DNA from: Labia minor
Taxonomy: Eukaryota > Arthropoda > Insecta > Dermaptera > Spongiphoridae
Assembly (NCBI GenBank): GCA_963082975.1
Contig: OY720348.1
Span: 16,736,078 to 16,800,077, forward strand
DNA: 64,000 bases
Direction: 5' to 3'
How positions within the stretch are numbered: the stretch's first letter is position 1; each line of letters starts with the position of its first letter. Positions 49,455 to 60,451 of the stretch are shown here, piece by piece. Both the position numbers and the translations under genes were made by a program. The notes under the pieces are model-generated. The model searched no databases and was not told where the DNA came from. It saw only the letters and a list, made by a program, of their open reading frames with translations.

Positions 49455-51345
49455 TCTATATATATAAAGGAGACTGTTTGTATGTATGTATGTAATTCGT
49501 TTACTTTTTTGCTGTCATAGTGTAATATGTTAAAATATAAATAACTTACATTTTAACATAAAATAGAAAATATATTATTTAAGGATTAAAGAATAAAAAT
49601 AGAAAGTAAATTAGTGAATATTTTAAAAATAAGACAATTTGTGGAAATTGAAATAACTAAGAAATGAGAGGTGGAGGGTATGAGGAGAGAGGTGGGAGTG
49701 TGTGTGAGCAGGAGAGAGAGATTTAAAGTTTATATATAGTTCTCCGTGTTGTTCATTCAAGAGCCAGGCGTGGCCCACTGACTGGCGGACTCATTTTACA
49801 CAATGTATATAACTCTAGGGATTCCCAATCAAAGAATTATTATAATATTTAACTTTTTATTTTAAATTCTAATATTCAAATATCATTTCAATTAAATAAT
49901 TTATTCTAAAAGTTCTCATTTTAATTAATATAATAAAATATTTAAATCATATTTAACTTAAATTATTTTGTATTTATTCTTTCTATATTTGAATACTTCT
50001 TTTATTTTAAGGGAGGGAATTAACTATGATCTATAAAAAAATTAATAAATGAACTTAATAATAAAAAATCAAATAAATCCATTAATTTAAATTAATACTA
50101 TTAATGAATGTATATATTGTTAATTTATCTTTAGTTTTATCAATACTTTTATACCGTTAATTTTTATAAATTGTCTCAAGTCTCTAACTTTGCATTATCT
50201 CAAATTTTATTATAATTAAAAATATTCAATAAAAATCAAGCAATGAAATTAAAATATCAAAATGAAATGATCAAGAAATATTATACTCTATTATAACATA
50301 TACAATACTTATAAACTATAGGCGGAGGAAATATTAGACGATATCATTGCGGGCTCAGGCCAAATCGATCAACATTAATTAAGATATTTTCATTATGACA
50401 GATATTAAAAAAACCGCGAATTCAATAATTCTGTTCACTAATTATTTGTAGACTTTAGTAAAACCTACGCATGACTCAATAGATCCGGATAAACTTTTTC
50501 AAATTTTGATCTTAAAATTTATCTTAAAGGTAGTCAAGAAAGAGTAAGATGCGGAAATCAATTGTAAAATATTAGGTTACCCAGACGACTTAAATATAAT
50601 AGGAGATTCGGCAATTGCAATTACAGATAGCGAGGAAAAATTAATCGAGGTAGGAAAAGAGATGAGGTTTGAAATTAATAATGATAAATAAATATATTTA
50701 GAAACAAACAGGAGCAGTATTAACAAACAAAATGTAGAATTTGAAAATGTAGAAAAATTGAATGTAATCACGAAGGATAATAATATTTGAGAAGAATTTA
50801 AATCGAAGTTGCAATCGGGAAACGCCTGTTATCATGCAGTAAAGAGGCTTATCTCATCAAAATTATTATAAAAGGGAATGAAAATTAAAATATATAAAAC
50901 AATTATTTTGTCTGTTGTATTATATGGGTGTGAGAAATGGTCTATCATCTTAGGAGATGAGAGTGGATTCAGAGTATTTGAGAATAGGATTCTTCCCAGC
51001 ATTTATGGGCCAAAGATGAGGACACCAGGGAATGACGTAAGAAAGATGGAACAGAGGCTCAGGATAAGGACACTTGGAGAAATGTGGTTGTAGCTGCCAA
51101 GAACTTTCGAGTAGATAGTTATAACATATTCAATAAAAATATATAATTAATTCACTGATTAAATTAAAATATATTTTAAATAATCACACAATAAGAAATG
51201 AATGTTTTATGTTATACATTGATTGAAACAAAATGGATGAAAACCTTTTACTACTTTCAACCAAATACTATGTACCACTCGGGGGTACAGGGGGCGGAGC
51301 CCCCGTCTAGATGTGAAGAGCGACGAAGGAGCTCTGAGCAGCTAG
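49455..51345 (+). mobile_element. Non-autonomous Helitron, about 1.9 kb
   Basis: The 5' end is A|TCTATATATATAAAGGAG, a common insect Helitron start. The 3' end is CTAG|T at 51342-51345, preceded by the hairpin AGAGC-n9-GCTCT (51317-51335). A GC-rich dyad, GGGGCGGAGCCCC, lies at 51292-51304. Insertion between A and T with no target duplication fits the Helitron mechanism. There is no Rep/helicase ORF. A LINE reverse-transcriptase remnant lies inside. Confidence 0.72.
50321..51120 (+). pseudogene. Broken non-LTR retrotransposon (LINE) reverse transcriptase, 3' part
   Basis: The remains of a LINE ORF2 lie on the plus strand in several frames. Visible pieces in order are VDFSKTY followed, after a shift, by DSIDPDKLFQIL (about 50450-50510). 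Then comes GYPDDLNIIGDS at 50575-50610, the YADD-type polymerase box with Pro for Ala, followed by EKLIEVGKEM and a stop. Next is IYKTIILSVVLYGCEKWS (about 50890-50943), typical of the region after the palm in insect LINEs. A last shift gives AQDKDTWRNVVVAAKNFRV near 51055-51115. Stops and frameshifts make it non-functional. It lies within the Helitron borders, so it was either captured by the Helitron or inserted into it. Confidence 0.8.
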
Positions 51346-51524
51346 TATTTAAATAAATTTGAGAGGCTTTAATAGATTATATCATCATATAAAATTATAT
51401 CAATGATATGTTTATTCATTATGTTTAATAATTAAGATTAATTAATATTTTATTTTTAGATTAAACTAATTAATAAAAATGTTTATTTTCATTATTCTAA
51501 TTATATATATTGTTTTATCGTCAA

Positions 51525-51580
51525 AAATAAATTAGGGCCCCTTTACAGTCGCCATTTTTAGTCTATATATGATATATACC
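51525..51580. repeat. Direct repeat flanking LINE fragment, left
   Basis: About 55 bp containing TTAGGGCCCCTTTACAGTCG and CCATTTTTAGTCTATAT. A close copy lies at 51811-51866. The inner motif CCTTTACAGTCGC also occurs inverted near 37848-37860. Confidence 0.7.
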
Positions 51581-51595
51581 TATATTTAATATATT

Positions 51596-51790
51596 GGTAG
51601 GGAGTCAGAATGTGAAAAGTCCTCTTGGAAGACCAAGCGGTGGGTGGATAATGTGGGAAAGGACGTGAGAGAGAGATGGGATAGTATAGGGACTTGATGG
51701 TTGTGGCTCAGAATAGGAATACTTGGAGGGGTGTGGTTGCTGCGACCAAGAACTTTCGAGTTCCGTAGAGCCACAGAGAGATAGATATCT
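51596..51790 (+). pseudogene. LINE 3'-end fragment, second copy
   Basis: A separate fragment of the same kind of LINE C-terminus, on the plus strand. Translated pieces resemble LGRPSGGWIDNVGKDVRERW and, after a stop, a (W)LRIGILGGVWL-type end with nucleotide sequence CCAAGAACTTTCGAG, shared with 51095-51111. It is followed by GAGATAGATATCTCTCTC, a possible tail region. It is flanked by direct repeats (51525-51580 and 51811-51866). Confidence 0.7.
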
Positions 51791-51810
51791 CTCTCTTTAT
51801 CTTTGTCTTC

Positions 51811-51866
51811 AAAATTAAATTAGGGCCCTTTACAGTCGCCATTTTTAGAGTCTATATTATGATATA
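51811..51866. repeat. Direct repeat flanking LINE fragment, right
   Basis: TTAGGGCCCTTTACAGTCGC and CCATTTTTAGAGTCTATATT match 51525-51580 with small indels. The two copies are about 285 bp apart and enclose the LINE 3' fragment. They are too long for a normal target duplication. Confidence 0.7.
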
Positions 51867-52139
51867 TAATAATGATATTCTTTAAATTCTTAATCAAATG
51901 AGATGGGCGATATGATATAATAAATTTGTTTATATGTATTTTATCTTGTTTTCCCACCATTTTTATTTAAACTAAAATAAGTTCAACGATGGTACTTATG
52001 GTCTTCCAAATATCTAAACATATTTGAAATTTGTTTTATTATATAACAAATAATTTTAATCTTTCTCAATGTTTAAGTAGTATATTTTATTATGTGAAAA
52101 AATTTAATATTTCCACATTTATATATAATCGAAATGTTT

Positions 52140-52870
52140 AATCAGGCAATTCTTGTTGGTCGGTTCGTTTCCAATGCATTCGAGTAAATCGAAACCTCAC
52201 AAATCTTGCATCGCCGAGTGTGATTGTAATCAACAATCCAATTATCTTCCATTCTTGACTTTAATCAATTGAATTTTACATTTCCCGTCTCAACTGTATT
52301 CTCTCATTAAGATAATCAAGTTGGTTGGTTGCAAATTCCAAATTCATTTAACTTCTTCCAACTGGGATCTATAGAAAGAAGAAGGTTATGGATCGATCAG
52401 GCATCCTATATTGTTCCACAGTTAATTTGATTAAAGTTAGAGGAGCGAGATTTTGAATGCGAGTTTCCGCCATTAGGCCTGCTCGGAGGATTAAATTGCA
52501 ACGAAAATTATAGCGTCGTAACTCCAAAGTTGATGTTAAGAAATCGAACTGAATATTAGTCTCAATTAAGGAGTTAGGCGCCATGGTCGATTAAAAGCAA
52601 CCAACCTTTGTTCACGATAATTATTTGGCCCAATTAGACTGATTCATAATTTAATTGGGCATCGTAATGTTAATGCGTTTGCAGGTTGATTCCTATTATT
52701 CGGTAAGGAAGTTGGGGGTTCTTTTTTAGCGCGCTACGTGGCGGCAGCGAGGGTGCCTCGAGGGTCGAAAACCGAGCAAGTTTATATACACGGACTATTG
52801 TCCTTTACTGTTTGGACAAACGCACCCACCTCCCTCATCCTCCCCCATGTTAATTATTTTAATTTGTTAT
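52140..52870. other. Unique non-coding island
   Basis: A 700-bp block containing CCAATTAGACTGATTC, TTTAATTGGGC and other ATTA/CAAT-type motifs. No coding signal; the short ORFs on each strand lack domains. Confidence 0.4.
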
Positions 52871-53609
52871 TCTTCCGGGACACAAAGACTTCTTTTCAAA
52901 TTAAATACGCTTTTTTTCTCATTTTCATAATATGTGTTGACTTAACGGACGCTATTCACAATGCTCAAGTCAAAAATCCATTTAAAATTGGGTGAAATAT
53001 TACACACAAACACCCTTTATTAGAAATCAATAGTAGACGTATAAAAGACATTGGCAAGGACGGGAGGAAGAGGAGGAGGAGGACAGTGTAAGCAGGTGGA
53101 CGCCTTTATTCACTTCCATAGCTCATCTATTGTATCCATTCCTAGATATACAGATATATACATAACGATAAGTATATGTTTATTAGAAAACACGATTAAG
53201 GAACTTTTATTTCTTGATATGAAATCTTGTTTGAGGGAATATTCCAGGTCAACTTCTTAGCCGGTTTATATTTAATTATTATTATTAAAAAGTCAAATTC
53301 CCTTTCAATTCTTGAAATTTTAATGTAATAATTTTTTCCCAGTTATATAATTTGTTGTACTTAATAAAAAAAAAATAATAATTGTTTTTTGCGATCGCTT
53401 ATTTAATTATTTTTTAATCTCCAGTTCAGTTTTCTTTATTTTATTATTATTGTTATAGTCATTTAAATTATAAAATATTATTATAAATGAATTAAGAAAA
53501 AAATCTACCATATATATATATATATCTTATTATACAAGCAAAAATTGAATATATATATATATATTATATTAATACATTTGTATATTCGAATTATTAAACC
53601 GCTCTAAGG

Positions 53610-53760
53610 ATTTTTTTCAAATTTTTATAAAGTAAAATTGATCTGTATTGGTTTCAGCCTTGGAAAAAATCATTTTTGTTAGTTTTTTATTAGTTTAAAA
53701 TAGAAAATTTAAATGACGTCAGCAAATACGTAAGACACCGCTGCCTTAAAAACAAAATAA
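53610..53760 (+). repeat. Dispersed repeat family U, copy 3
   Basis: Contains GATCTGTATTGGTTTCAGCC and TTTTTGTTAGTTTTTTATTAG, as at 41755-41860. Downstream is GACGTCAGCAAATACG, absent from the other copies. The preceding (TA)n and ATCTTATTATAC match the context of copy 2. Confidence 0.6.
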
Positions 53761-54091
53761 AATAAAATTAACAATATTTATGTTATAACCCACAGGCCAT
53801 ACTTTTCAGGCTTTCAGTACGTATGTTTAAGGGCTGTATGTTTTATGACTATTTTTTTTTTTAATTTATCTTCTTTGAAATTGTTTCATATATTTTGTCG
53901 TTTATTTATTTTAAATAATAATCTTAATCTTAAATATTCATAGTTCATAAGGAATAATTTTTTTAAAGTAGCGAATCGCGTCTCGCTGAATCAGGTAACC
54001 AAATAAAGTAGACGAAAATTAAACTTAAAAATATAAAAATAAGAATTTTTGATTTATCATTCGAAGAACATTTAAAGTTTATTGATATTTT

Positions 54092-54146
54092 ACTTTATGC
54101 ACATTTCAGTTTTTTTCTTCTTCTTAATCTTTCATGCGCATAAAGT
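54092..54146. repeat. Dyad with ACTTTATGCRCAT ends
   Basis: ACTTTATGCACATTTC (54092-54107) and TCATGCGCATAAAGT (54132-54146) form a second inverted pair of the same motif, with one base changed in the left half. The left flank TTGATATTTT resembles the flank at 27822 read in reverse. Confidence 0.7.
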
Positions 54147-55540
54147 ATAAATATAACTTCTTTTCAAATATTTTTATATAATAACATAAATTTGTATATT
54201 ATTGTTCGATAGGAATATTTATAAATAAAATCAAAATAAAATAGATATAACTTCATTATATATGTACTTTTTTAATTTAAAAATGCATTGCTGGTTGTTT
54301 AATTCATATACCATAAATGTATACTCTCCTGTTGTTATCCCTAAATTCAATTCAATTCAAAAGAGTATATTTTTATTTGTTTTTGCAATTTTTTTTTATC
54401 TCTAATTGCCTTGCCTCAAAGATACAATAGTCCACAAGAATGTTGATTGTTTTTATTTTTCCCTTCATTCTATGGAAGATGACTTTTGTCCCGCACAACG
54501 AAATCTTTTTATTTGCATACTTTCCATTAAAAAATAAAACTGCAATTCCCTGTGCCGGTTTGAATTAGATGGACTATTCGTTTTCTCATCTTCCCCCCCC
54601 CCTTTCAACGATGTCACCAAGTTAAACATTAATTGCATAATGAATAGAGAAATGGAAGAAATTCCAAATGAATAATTACAAGATTTTCTATTCATTATAG
54701 CTATAACTCTTCAGTACTTTACTCCTCACGCTTTCATCCCCCCCATCCACCCTATACTACCTCTCACACCCATTCTTTTAGCAATGAGTCACTTTCAAGT
54801 TATACGTCTCGAAAATTATCAAGCAGGTCAGACCAGCGATATAATTAAGAAATTTGACTCCACTTGTTCGAAATTTATTACTGAATCTCTCCCCTTAGAG
54901 AAGTAAAGGGATGACGGAAATGAAAGAACCAACGACCTATGAAAAGACATTACAAGAAATTGAATAGAGTTTGCAAAAGTTGTAGATCCAAGCGCACTTA
55001 AAAGATCACAATGGGGATTAAAAACAGAAATCAACCAAATTATACTAAAAAGTCGTTTTGAATATTTTTTTTTTTTTATTTTAATGGAAGTGGAAAAAAG
55101 ATAAAAAAAAAAAATACAACGGATTATATTCTAGAAAATTGAACTAAATTCAGTGTCATTTTCTTTTCTAAGAACAAGAAACCTGAAATGCTAATGGATA
55201 TCCTTTTGCTTTCGGATTCATGAAGTCACTTTCAATCAAACTGTAAGCTCACTCACTAAATATTCTCGTTTTTTTTTTCTTTCTTTCTTTTTATACTTAT
55301 TTATCTACCTAGAATTTCATAAAGATTCATTTTCATCTGACCTTCAGGAAAATCCCAGTATAATTGCATTTGATTAAATTTTTAAATCAGTTTCTGTGTT
55401 CTCATATAGAGATTTAAAAATAAAAGATTATTTCATAGATATTTTAATGAGAATAATCTATTTACAGTGACTTTTCTTTATAATAATAAATTGACCCGAA
55501 TTTAAAAATCAGTTTTGCTTCTAAATTAGCTTATAAGTTA

Positions 55541-55591
55541 ACTTTATGCGCATTTCTGTAGTTTATAGATATGAAAAAAATGCGCATAAAG
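55541..55591. repeat. 51-bp dyad with ACTTTATGCGCAT ends
   Basis: ACTTTATGCGCATTTC at 55541-55556 is inverted at 55578-55591 (AAATGCGCATAAAG), with a 21-bp spacer. It lies 177 bp upstream (plus-strand sense) of the GRPPKR exon's donor end. The same motif occurs singly or in pairs at 21394, 27822, 54092 and 54132. Confidence 0.75.
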
Positions 55592-55767
55592 ACAACAAAC
55601 TAATGATCGAATTCCATTCATAATCAAACGATATTTAAAATAGTATTATAGATTCCGATTATGTATATAAAATTAATACAAAACCGATTCCTATCTAATT
55701 TTGAAGTTTTTTTTTATATTGATTTATATATTTATTGTGAAAAAAATTAAAATAGAAGTAATGTTAC

Positions 55768-55904
55768 CTGATAAATGTCCGTTTTCATAGGCTGCATATT
55801 CGCCATTGTCGATGCGGTGTTTCTTAAGCTGATGATGATGAAGATGAGATGCTGCGATGCTCAGTCCCACCGTGGCTCTCTTCGGGGGCCTTCCGGGTCT
55901 GGAG
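55768..55904 (-). CDS. dac: dachshund internal exon (GRPPKR / His-rich linker)
   Basis: This internal exon encodes part of a Dachshund-type nuclear co-regulator, a Ski/Sno/Dac protein that acts with Eya/So factors in eye, limb and neural development. It is 137 nt long, with the third base of one codon, 45 full codons and one trailing base. The peptide starts (S)SRPGRPPKR, the basic motif that follows the N-terminal Dac domain in the family. A His cluster (HLHHHQLKKHR) and DNGEY..YENGHLS follow. The acceptor is ctactcggcag|C, with a CTAAC branch-site candidate about 28 nt upstream (55935-55931). The donor is G|gtaaca. An in-frame stop lies upstream of the acceptor (about 55968), so the exon cannot extend far 5'. 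The trailing G joins the next exon's AT to make Asp. The exon with the Dac domain itself is outside the window. Identification rests on remembered family sequence, not a search. Confidence 0.85.
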
Positions 55905-56137
55905 CTGCCGAGTAGCAGAGAGTTACTGTCGTTAGAGGTGGAGTACGTTAGTACACGGGATCCGGGTTAGGTAAGAGCGCCACCTAATTCCTCAAAATTT
56001 TTATTTAATCCATCCACCCTCACAAAATAATTAAAACTACTACTAATAATAATGATAATAATAATAATAAACCTTTAATTGATTCATTTCTCCCATATCT
56101 AACATTAAGCGCCTAAAGTGACTTTAAATTATTCATT

Positions 56138-56315
56138 ATATATATATATATATATATATGTTTAGATTCTAATTGTCATTTAATTATCATATTCATTTCA
56201 TTATTTATAAAAAAAAAATTATTTAAATTTTAATATTTTATGAGATAGACTATTTAAAAGATTGAAAGATAAACTAATAACTTAATGAAATAGTTTAATG
56301 TAATTTAGTGATATA

Positions 56316-56351
<36 letters not shown>

Positions 56352-56352
56352 C
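56138..56352. repeat. Two (TA)n tracts
   Basis: TA runs at 56138-56159 and 56311-56352, near the GRPPKR exon (234 bp upstream of its acceptor side). Confidence 0.95.
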
Positions 56353-56696
56353 AATTTATAAATATTCATGAATTCATTTTTATTGTGTTTTTCATTCACT
56401 TGAGAAAAAAACAATAAAATTTGCCTAAAAGAATACATCAGCGAAACGCGAATTATTTAAAAATTAAATTAAAAAATTTGGTTTAGAGATAATTTAAAAA
56501 ATAAAAAAATAAAAAAAAAACAAAACAAAATTGAATTCTCGATGTGAATTAAGAAAGATGGAAAAATAAATCGAACCTCTCTAATTGACTAATTGAATAT
56601 TTTTGTAAATTTTGTAAAAAAAAAAAAATTAATTATATTCTAATTAATTTTGAATAGTGATTAAAACGAAAATTTAAATCCCACTGGTCTATAATC

Positions 56697-56698
<2 letters not shown>

Positions 56699-56731
<33 letters not shown>
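56699..56731. repeat. (TA)n microsatellite
   Basis: About 16 TA units, followed by TTATATATAAAATAAAATAAAA. Confidence 0.95.
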
Positions 56732-56739
<8 letters not shown>

Positions 56740-57391
56740 AAATAAAATAAAAACTTCTCGTTGTTGGCACTCGTGGAACAGAGTTTATGGGTTTTATGTT
56801 AGTTTCAAGGAAAGGATTTTAGGAAAGGATGGGAGGAACCTAACACTTAAAACTAGAATTTGGATACACTGTAGAATGTCATTTCCGAAAACATATCATA
56901 AATTAAAAAGAAATTTTGGTTTATTTTTTTGAATAAGCATAAAAATTTAGATACATACAATTAAATTTGGAGATAAGAGATTTTTTTAGAAATATTTTTT
57001 TTTTTGACGATTCAATTTCTAAACTACAAATTTTTAAATTACAATTATTAAATTTGGATTAGCCAAATTATTGAGAAATCAATCTTGATACTTGATTTAT
57101 TGATTAGATCTGAAATAAAATTTTAACAACAATTTTTTTTTTTTTAAATACACACACAAACGATTGAATATGAATATAGGAAATAAATAATACAGTGTAT
57201 TCCAATGAATATAAATTATTTTAAGTATTAATTTAATGTTTTTACACATAAATCATTATTTTATTAAAATTTTATATTATTAAGCAATATTTTTTTTTTG
57301 GTTTTTTTTTAATTAAAATAAATTAAATGATTTAAGTATAAAACGAATCATGCAATTTCAAATAGACATATATATATATATATATATATAT

Positions 57392-57648
57392 TTATTATTA
57401 TTATCAGATTTATCCGGGATATGTTCAGGTATTTTTGTAAGATTGTTTTCTCGACGTTTCGGCACTCATTTTGGCAACATTTTCAAGAGGTTATTTAGAT
57501 AGGAATATTTTTTTAGACCCAGAATCCTAAAAATATTCCCACCTAAATAATCTCTTAAAAATGGCGCCAAAATGGGCGCCGAAACGTCGAGAAAACAATC
57601 TTACAAAAATACGTGAACATATCCCGGATAAATCTGATAATAATAAAA
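57392..57648. repeat. Long palindrome (fold-back), arms about 115 bp
   Basis: Left arm landmarks are TATTATCAGATTTATCCGGG, TAAGATTGTTTTCTCGACG and TTTCGGC. The right arm carries their reverse complement (CGAAACGTCGAGAAAACAATC, then TCCCGGATAAATCTGATAAT). The centre is near 57520. The outer right end is shared with 35950-36006, so this is a member of a dispersed family. Confidence 0.85.
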
Positions 57649-57749
57649 TTCACAGAAATCTAAACCAATATATATATATACTAAATGATAATAGAATATT
57701 ATTCTATGATTGTTATAATAAAAATTCAGAGGGTTTGATCCAATGATTG

Positions 57750-58870
57750 CCTTAATTCATTGTTGAAATTCGTAATAGGCAATGATTATTTTTCATCACC
57801 CGGGTTATGAAACGAATTATGACTGTAGGCTGTAGATTAGAAAACAGCCTCAACGTAGAAATGAATGCCCGAAAGGGAGGGGAGATATGGCAAATATCAT
57901 CCCCTGAAAATGACTCTAATAGACAAGGTTTCCTTAACCATTCCTCGTCCCAATGAAATATATGACCTTCATTTGGTCCAAAAGTTGTTGATTGTTCCTA
58001 TAAAATAAAATCATAAGTATCTTCATAAGCGGCTCGTCTTACGAAACTCCACTCGCTCTCTGCTTTCGACAATTACATGAATTTAATGGCCATTAAGAGA
58101 CAACTTTTCGTTTATATAAAGAAATTGAGTTTTTTCTTGGCACTCATCTAATCTGCAATAAGCTTGGCAGCATGATATTAAAGAACCATAACATTAGCAA
58201 ACAAAATTAGAACTAATAAAGAAGAGAGGTTCATCTGTTAGAAGTATTAAACTTCCAAAATGAACATTCATAAATCTTTTAATGGAATCTTGAACAGCAA
58301 ATGTTTTATTGGATTACAATCCCTTTTCATTAAAGGTTTGCGCGCGTGAGAAACAATAATAAAAAAGGCTGAAAACATAATTTCGTTTTTGACACTAATA
58401 GGTGAGTGAGCGGGCGGCGGACGACAACGAGAGGGTGTGTTGTTGTTGTTTTTTTGTTTTTTTTTTTGCTCGGTTCCGGTAGAAGAGGAGGGTGAAATAT
58501 AGATGTGCCAAGCCAATTCATCTTTGGGTCTTCATTTCGCTCAGCCTTCGGTTAAATGACGCGATTTATAGACAAAACTTGGCCCTTTGCTTAAATGGTG
58601 AAAACCACAAAAGCCTGGGGCGTGGCGATTTATATTTGGCTAATTGGGTCAAAAGAGCACAACACCATTTCGCCAAATGTATCTTGTTGAAATTCTTAAA
58701 GGCGCAAACGTGAGGGATAGCCAAGTAAATAAGTCCTGAGATTGGAACTGGAGGGTGGAAAGAGACACCCCAATTTAAGGACCAACCAAGAATTTCATCT
58801 AGAATGGTCTAAGATACGACCAATAATGGCAAATCCCTTCCACCAGTAAATAAAATGACCACAGTTTTTT
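57750..58870. other. Unique non-coding island cluster upstream of the GRPPKR exon
   Basis: Non-repetitive sequence with a GC-richer part at 58330-58500 (GCGGGCGGCGGACGACAACG) and GCGATTTATATTTGGC. It includes the exon-like match at 58018-58036. No gene-like ORF. Confidence 0.4.
58018..58075 (-). pseudogene. Possible relic copy of the 60-nt dac exon
   Basis: TATCTTCATAAGCGGCTCG at 58018-58036 is identical to 16989-17007, the middle of the 60-nt exon (minus-strand codons RAAYED). The next exon letters, (TCG)ACAATT, reappear at about 58067-58075 after roughly 33 unrelated bases. There are no good splice sites and the copy is not in an open context, so it would be non-functional. A chance match of this length is unlikely but not excluded. 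Confidence 0.4.
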
Positions 58871-59027
58871 TATTACTCCAGCTTCACTTCGCCGTAAATT
58901 CCTTCCACCCCACCCCCCCACCCCACCTACCTCCCCCTTTTCTGGAAACTAACATTTAACCGTCGGACATTAATTCAACTCAATTCATTAGAGGAGTGAA
59001 TCCTTTAGAAACAATTATAAAAAGTCA

Positions 59028-59570
59028 GGTAATTATTCAAGTAAACGTATTTTCGTGGATTTGGATAATACTTTACCAGTGGATTCCTTTTGCAATTCCA
59101 AATAAACTTATTTTTTATGAAATTTTTTCGGGTCTCTTCTAGTTTACAAGATAAAAATTATTAAAATAAAATTTTTTTTTAAGTTTGACAGATTAGCTGG
59201 TTATGAACGTTGAAACGTGTGTGCAGCCATTAAGTAATGTTTTATTGACTAATTCACTAATTATTATCATATTCACTAATTTTCTGTTTTTATAAGTTCG
59301 GTTTGAATATAAGAGAGAAAATTATTGAATTGATTTTTTTTAATTTTCATCAATCTAAACCGAAAATTAGTGCGTCCTCTGGTAGTCAAATGGATAAAGC
59401 ATTAAGCGCAGAGAAATAGAATATCAATGGATTTATATGCAAATTTTAATAAATTTTTATCTCGTAAACTAGAAGAGGTCCGAAAAAAAAGTTTATTTGG
59501 AATTGCAATAGGAATCCACTGGTAAAGTATTATCCAAATTCACGAAAATGTGTTTACTTGAATAATTACC
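59028..59570. mobile_element. Fold-back MITE family Y, copy 4 (best preserved)
   Basis: A 543-bp element with outer ends GGTAATTATTCAAGTAAAC and GTTTACTTGAATAATTACC, which are perfect inverted repeats. The arms extend inward for about 100 bp. The flanking octamers AAAAGTCA and AAAATCCA match at 6 of 8. There is no coding capacity. An 8-bp duplication fits hAT, P or Merlin superfamilies; the termini do not settle which. Confidence 0.85.
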
Positions 59571-59999
59571 AAAATCCAATATTTTATTATCAGTTTCCTA
59601 ATCCATTTTAAGTAGTTATATATCAGTTAAAAATTATTTGGACACATTGATAAATAATCAATAATGTTGCTTAGATACGGATAAGCATTATCACACTTGG
59701 GTGTTAAAATAACAAGCTATCTAATTGTTAAATTATCTCAGGATAATAGATATCGTTTTTTATAGAAAAAATAGCTGTTAAACAATAGGAATTCTTGTTG
59801 TCTGATGCATGTTATAACTTAGAGCAGCAACATGTAAACACTGTGGGCAGATTCGCAAACAGATCATATTTTAATCTGTTTAAACTAGGTTGAAGCATTT
59901 TATTTCTATCTAAATATCAGGCGTATAAAGAGTCTTTAATTCGGCAAGTAAAAATACGGCTCTCTGTTATGAAACTAAATAAAATGATGTTTATTTTTT

Positions 60000-60417
60000 T
60001 CAGCTCGAGACAAAACTCGTAAAAGAGGTTTTCTCTTTCTCTCTCTCTCTCTCTCTCTGTCTCTCTGTTTGGCGCCACTTGAACCGTCTGGAATTAGAGA
60101 TTAGGACTGAAGAGCAGGGAGTCCTGATCGTACTCTACCTGCTGCACTGTATATCCCTCAGCTGTCGGACGGTGGAATTCATGCAGTGATTTGTGGACGA
60201 CGCTGTCCGCTGTTTACTTTTCGAGCAATCTAATCTCAGTACCTGACCGAAAAAATTAAACAACTTTTTAACTACTCTATCATGTACACATTTTTTTTAA
60301 GTAGGAAATTTATGAGCATTAAAAAAAATCTCCAGGGAGATTTTCTTGAAAACGGAATTAATGACAAACTAAATAAAAATATTATTGACAGTGTGTGTGT
60401 GTGTGTGTGTGTGTGTT

Positions 60418-60451
<34 letters not shown>

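Larger units (their letters stand above)
19854..55767 (-). other. dac: dac intron, 35.9 kb
   Basis: This is the large intron between the first two exons seen here. It contains most of the transposons listed below and a series of unique islands. I looked for extra exons by translating moderate-GC blocks with splice-like borders and found none that resembles Dachshund. A small alternative exon could still be missed by eye. Confidence 0.8.

Noticed and set aside
51586..51774. 62-codon minus-strand ORF
   Set aside because: Antisense of the LINE 3' fragment.
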